From the NCBI RefSeq assembly GCF_000015865.1, contig NC_009012.1:1915081-1979080 (forward strand): DNA of 64,000 nucleotides, read 5' to 3'. The stretch is from Acetivibrio thermocellus ATCC 27405. GTDB taxonomy: Bacteria > Bacillota > Clostridia > Acetivibrionales > Acetivibrionaceae. Shown piece by piece: positions 62,191-64,000 of this stretch. The stretch's first letter is position 1; each line of letters begins with the position of its first letter. The notes beneath the pieces are model-generated. The model saw nothing but the letters and a program-made list of their open reading frames with translations. It searched no databases and was not told where the DNA came from. The position numbers were made by a program, and so were the translations under genes.

Positions 62191-62943
62191 TCACTTAAGC
62201 GGCTCAGTAATTTCACCTGATTCAGGGTCTACATTTATTACCTCTTCACCGGCAGGTTCAGTGTCATGGCCGACTCGGGTACTGAATGCTTTGACCTGCT
62301 CGGAAAGCTTGGATATCAACGCATATTCGTCAGCGGTCAGATCCCGATCTACAGCAAACTGGGCCTGTGAATAGGTGATACCGCTTGAATTGGTCGCCTT
62401 TTTCAATGAAAAGCGGGTAACTACGCTGTTCGACTTTTTACCTTTAGAAAGCAGCCTTTTGATGTAGCGGGAAAACTCTTTCAACGATCCTGTTGGCAAT
62501 GAGAGTATCAACGGGAAAATCTCCCCTTCACGCAGTACATATATCCTGCGGCGGTTTTTGCAGGCTTTGCTGCCGTTTTCCCCCGAACCGAACTGATTAT
62601 ATGGGCATTTGGCACAGCTTCCTCCGGGGTCTCCTTCGCCGGTTATACCATCAAAGCTTCCGCAATCCGGTGGGTTACTGCCTCCGGTATACTTGTCCTT
62701 GTAGTATGCATAAAGTGGATGATGATAAAGGATTACCGCTGAGAATTCCTTGACAGTATCAGGTTCTCCGGGATTCTCACCAGGCACTTCAAATACTGTG
62801 CTGCCTGCGGACGGGATTTTTATGCGTTCAAAAGTCATGTCAAGACCGTCAAGTTCTGATGCCATTGCCTCGTCAAGATTGAAATCAGCGAGCTGAAGAA
62901 AACCTGTATTTTCGTTAATAGTTACGAGTTCATTGTTTTTCAT
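62191..62943 (-). CDS. Conserved phage protein with a Cys-rich centre (putative DNA-binding accessory)
   Basis: This is a 250-residue protein of a family common beside phage polymerases, name not recalled. Four cysteines (CGSFDGITGEGDPGGSCAKC ... ACKNRR, about 92-130) could form a zinc site. The C-terminal part is acidic. It may be a single-strand DNA-binding or recombination accessory protein; this is inference. The start has a TACCTCC-complement site. Confidence 0.55.
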   Translation of the reverse strand: MKNNELVTINENTGFLQLADFNLDEAMASELDGLDMTFERIKIPSAGSTVFEVPGENPGEPDTVKEFSAVILYHHPLYAYYKDKYTGGSNPPDCGSFDGITGEGDPGGSCAKCPYNQFGSGENGSKACKNRRRIYVLREGEIFPLILSLPTGSLKEFSRYIKRLLSKGKKSNSVVTRFSLKKATNSSGITYSQAQFAVDRDLTADEYALISKLSEQVKAFSTRVGHDTEPAGEEVINVDPESGEITEPLK

Positions 62944-62987
62944 GCTTTTATACCTCCGTAATTATGAATTTGGAATGTAATCTATAT

Positions 62988-63060
62988 CATTGTTCTTTGA
63001 AGCATTGTTCTTCGAACAGTTATTCCTTGAACATTGATATTGGAGCATTGCTTTCTGAAG
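62988..63060. repeat. Five imperfect tandem repeats of about 14 bp
   Basis: Units CATTGTTCTTTGAAG, CATTGTTCTTCGAA, CAGTTATTCCTTGAA, CATTGATATTGGAG and CATTGCTTTCTGAAG follow one another in the gap before the DNA-binding accessory gene. They are 13-15 bp long with two near-perfect units at the left. They could be binding sites for a phage regulator. Confidence 0.6.
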
Positions 63061-63064
63061 CTAT

Positions 63065-63481
63065 TTACCTTGCTGCTTTCCGCACAGTTACTGTTGTCTT
63101 TTCGAAGACATTCACAAGGCCTTTCAGCCAGTCCGGAAGCTCGTCCCCATTCTCCGCAATCTGTTCTTTAACAAATGCTGACAGGGAATTTGCATTTACT
63201 GTTTCATAGATGAGTTCTCCAAAGCCTTTACTGCGTAGTGCGTCAAACAGTTCCTCCTTCATGCCTGCGGCAGCACTGGCTCTTGTTGTCGTTGAAAGGC
63301 AGAACATTGTTCCTGCTCTTGTGAAGTTTTGCGTCTCACTGCTGATCATCAGCTCAGACAGACGGTATTCGACATCGTCAATCTCCGCATTTATGCTTTT
63401 CATTTCCTCTTCCGCGGCCTTTTTTGCATCGCGAAGCTCCTTAAGACGGTCAGCAAGTTCAAACATCGCATTATCGCTCAT
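63065..63481 (-). CDS. Conserved phage protein with coiled coil, between helicase and polymerase genes
   Basis: This is a 138-residue protein. An N-terminal coiled coil (about 5-50: LADRLKELRDAKKAAEEEMKS) is followed by a beta-rich half. No family is recognised. It overlaps the helicase end by 11 bp and belongs to the replication operon. The ATG has GGGAGGTG six bases upstream; an ATG eight codons earlier is less likely. Confidence 0.65.
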   Translation of the reverse strand: MSDNAMFELADRLKELRDAKKAAEEEMKSINAEIDDVEYRLSELMISSETQNFTRAGTMFCLSTTTRASAAAGMKEELFDALRSKGFGELIYETVNANSLSAFVKEQIAENGDELPDWLKGLVNVFEKTTVTVRKAAR

Positions 63482-64000
63482 AGCTTTCACCTCCCTCTGG
63501 GGCAAAAGGATTTGCTCCTTTGCGGTAGTCGTCTATCAGCATTTTTGCAAGATCTGCCTTATTGCGTAGGGCAGTCAGGATTTTTGAATCCACAGTACCC
63601 TTGGCAATAAGGTAGATATATGTGCAGCCATTCTTCTGTCCAACTCTATGGATGCGGGCCTTTGTCTGCTCGAAATTCGACATGGAATAATCAAGGGAGT
63701 AAAATACCATTGTGCTTGCAGCAGTCAGCGTAATACCGAGTCCAGCGGTTGCAATCTGGCCTACAAACACCATGCAGTCGGGATCATATTGAAACCGGTT
63801 TACTTGTTCTTGGCGATCCTTAGTCGCACCATAAATACACGCATAGCCGATGTTCTTTTTCTCCAGCAACCTGCATATAGCATGAATTTCAGGGATAAAC
63901 CTTGCTATGACAACCAGCTTATGTCCTTCTTGAATACTGCTTTCAAGGATATCTTCAAGAGCTTTCAACTTGGCATCACTGACTTGCTCGATTTTCCCAC
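63471..64000 (-). CDS. DEAD/SNF2-type helicase, C-terminal part (runs off the right edge)
   Basis: An open frame enters at the right edge and ends at 63471. It holds the helicase C-terminal domain: motif V-like VFVGQIATAGLGITLTAAS and motif VI TKARIHRVGQKNGC, with a PDSK-like end. The RIHRVGQ sequence is typical of SNF2-class helicases of phage replication modules. The N-terminal motifs lie outside the window. Confidence 0.85.
   Translation of the reverse strand, partial: GKIEQVSDAKLKALEDILESSIQEGHKLVVIARFIPEIHAICRLLEKKNIGYACIYGATKDRQEQVNRFQYDPDCMVFVGQIATAGLGITLTAASTMVFYSLDYSMSNFEQTKARIHRVGQKNGCTYIYLIAKGTVDSKILTALRNKADLAKMLIDDYRKGANPFAPEGGESYER

Noticed and set aside
1-64000. CRISPR array, tRNA or rRNA genes
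   Set aside because: I saw no regularly spaced repeat-spacer units, no cloverleaf-like sequence and no rRNA stretch. The only short repeats are the iterons and the 14-bp block in the prophage.

Overview
The window looks like chromosome from a low-GC Gram-positive anaerobe of the class Clostridia. It carries Gram-positive PstS/AfuA-type lipoproteins, a BlaI/M56 pair, a Pho regulon with a clostridial-style PstS, strong AGGAGG ribosome sites and TTG/GTG starts. I cannot name the species. Bases 1 to about 21,780 are host chromosome. The rest, about 21,800 to the right edge, is most of an integrated siphovirus-like prophage read on the minus strand, whose far end lies outside the window.

Host part, left to right: a partial YesM-like sensor kinase downstream of an AfuABC/FbpABC-type ABC transporter (permease, ATPase, lipoprotein); a divergent BlaI-type repressor with an M56 membrane peptidase sensor; decayed two-component debris; a ParB-fold protein; a glycerate kinase; a NUDIX hydrolase; a frameshifted GIY-YIG gene; a 2H phosphoesterase; a MarR-flavodoxin-nitroreductase operon; and the whole phosphate operon pstS-pstC-pstA-pstB-phoU-phoB-phoR. 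Its PstS appears circularly permuted. The prophage sits directly upstream of the putative Pho box of pstS.

Prophage, in the order it is transcribed (right to left): helicase, DNA polymerase I, antirepressor and primase-helicase; an iteron-like origin candidate; a VRR-NUC nuclease and an ArpU-like late regulator; an MqsR/Panacea toxin-antitoxin pair; two copies of a leader element of about 97 nt that ends in an intrinsic terminator; HNH and small terminase; two ParB-methyltransferase paralogues; an amidoligase/pseudo-amidoligase/GGCT cassette; a frameshifted large terminase; an AIPR defence gene as a self-contained moron; portal, protease, capsid, connectors and tail, with an AbrB/PIN toxin-antitoxin pair inserted on the opposite strand; a GH18 tail-associated enzyme; holin and amidase; and an operon of three serine-recombinase-family genes at the left attachment end.

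The most interesting signals are the duplicated leader-terminator element before the late genes, the active/inactive amidoligase pair, the iteron cluster next to the primase, the permuted PstS and the AIPR moron. Several genes are broken at homopolymer runs (terminase, recombinase, GIY-YIG, response regulator). Either the prophage and its surroundings are decaying, or the assembly has run-length errors; reads would decide.
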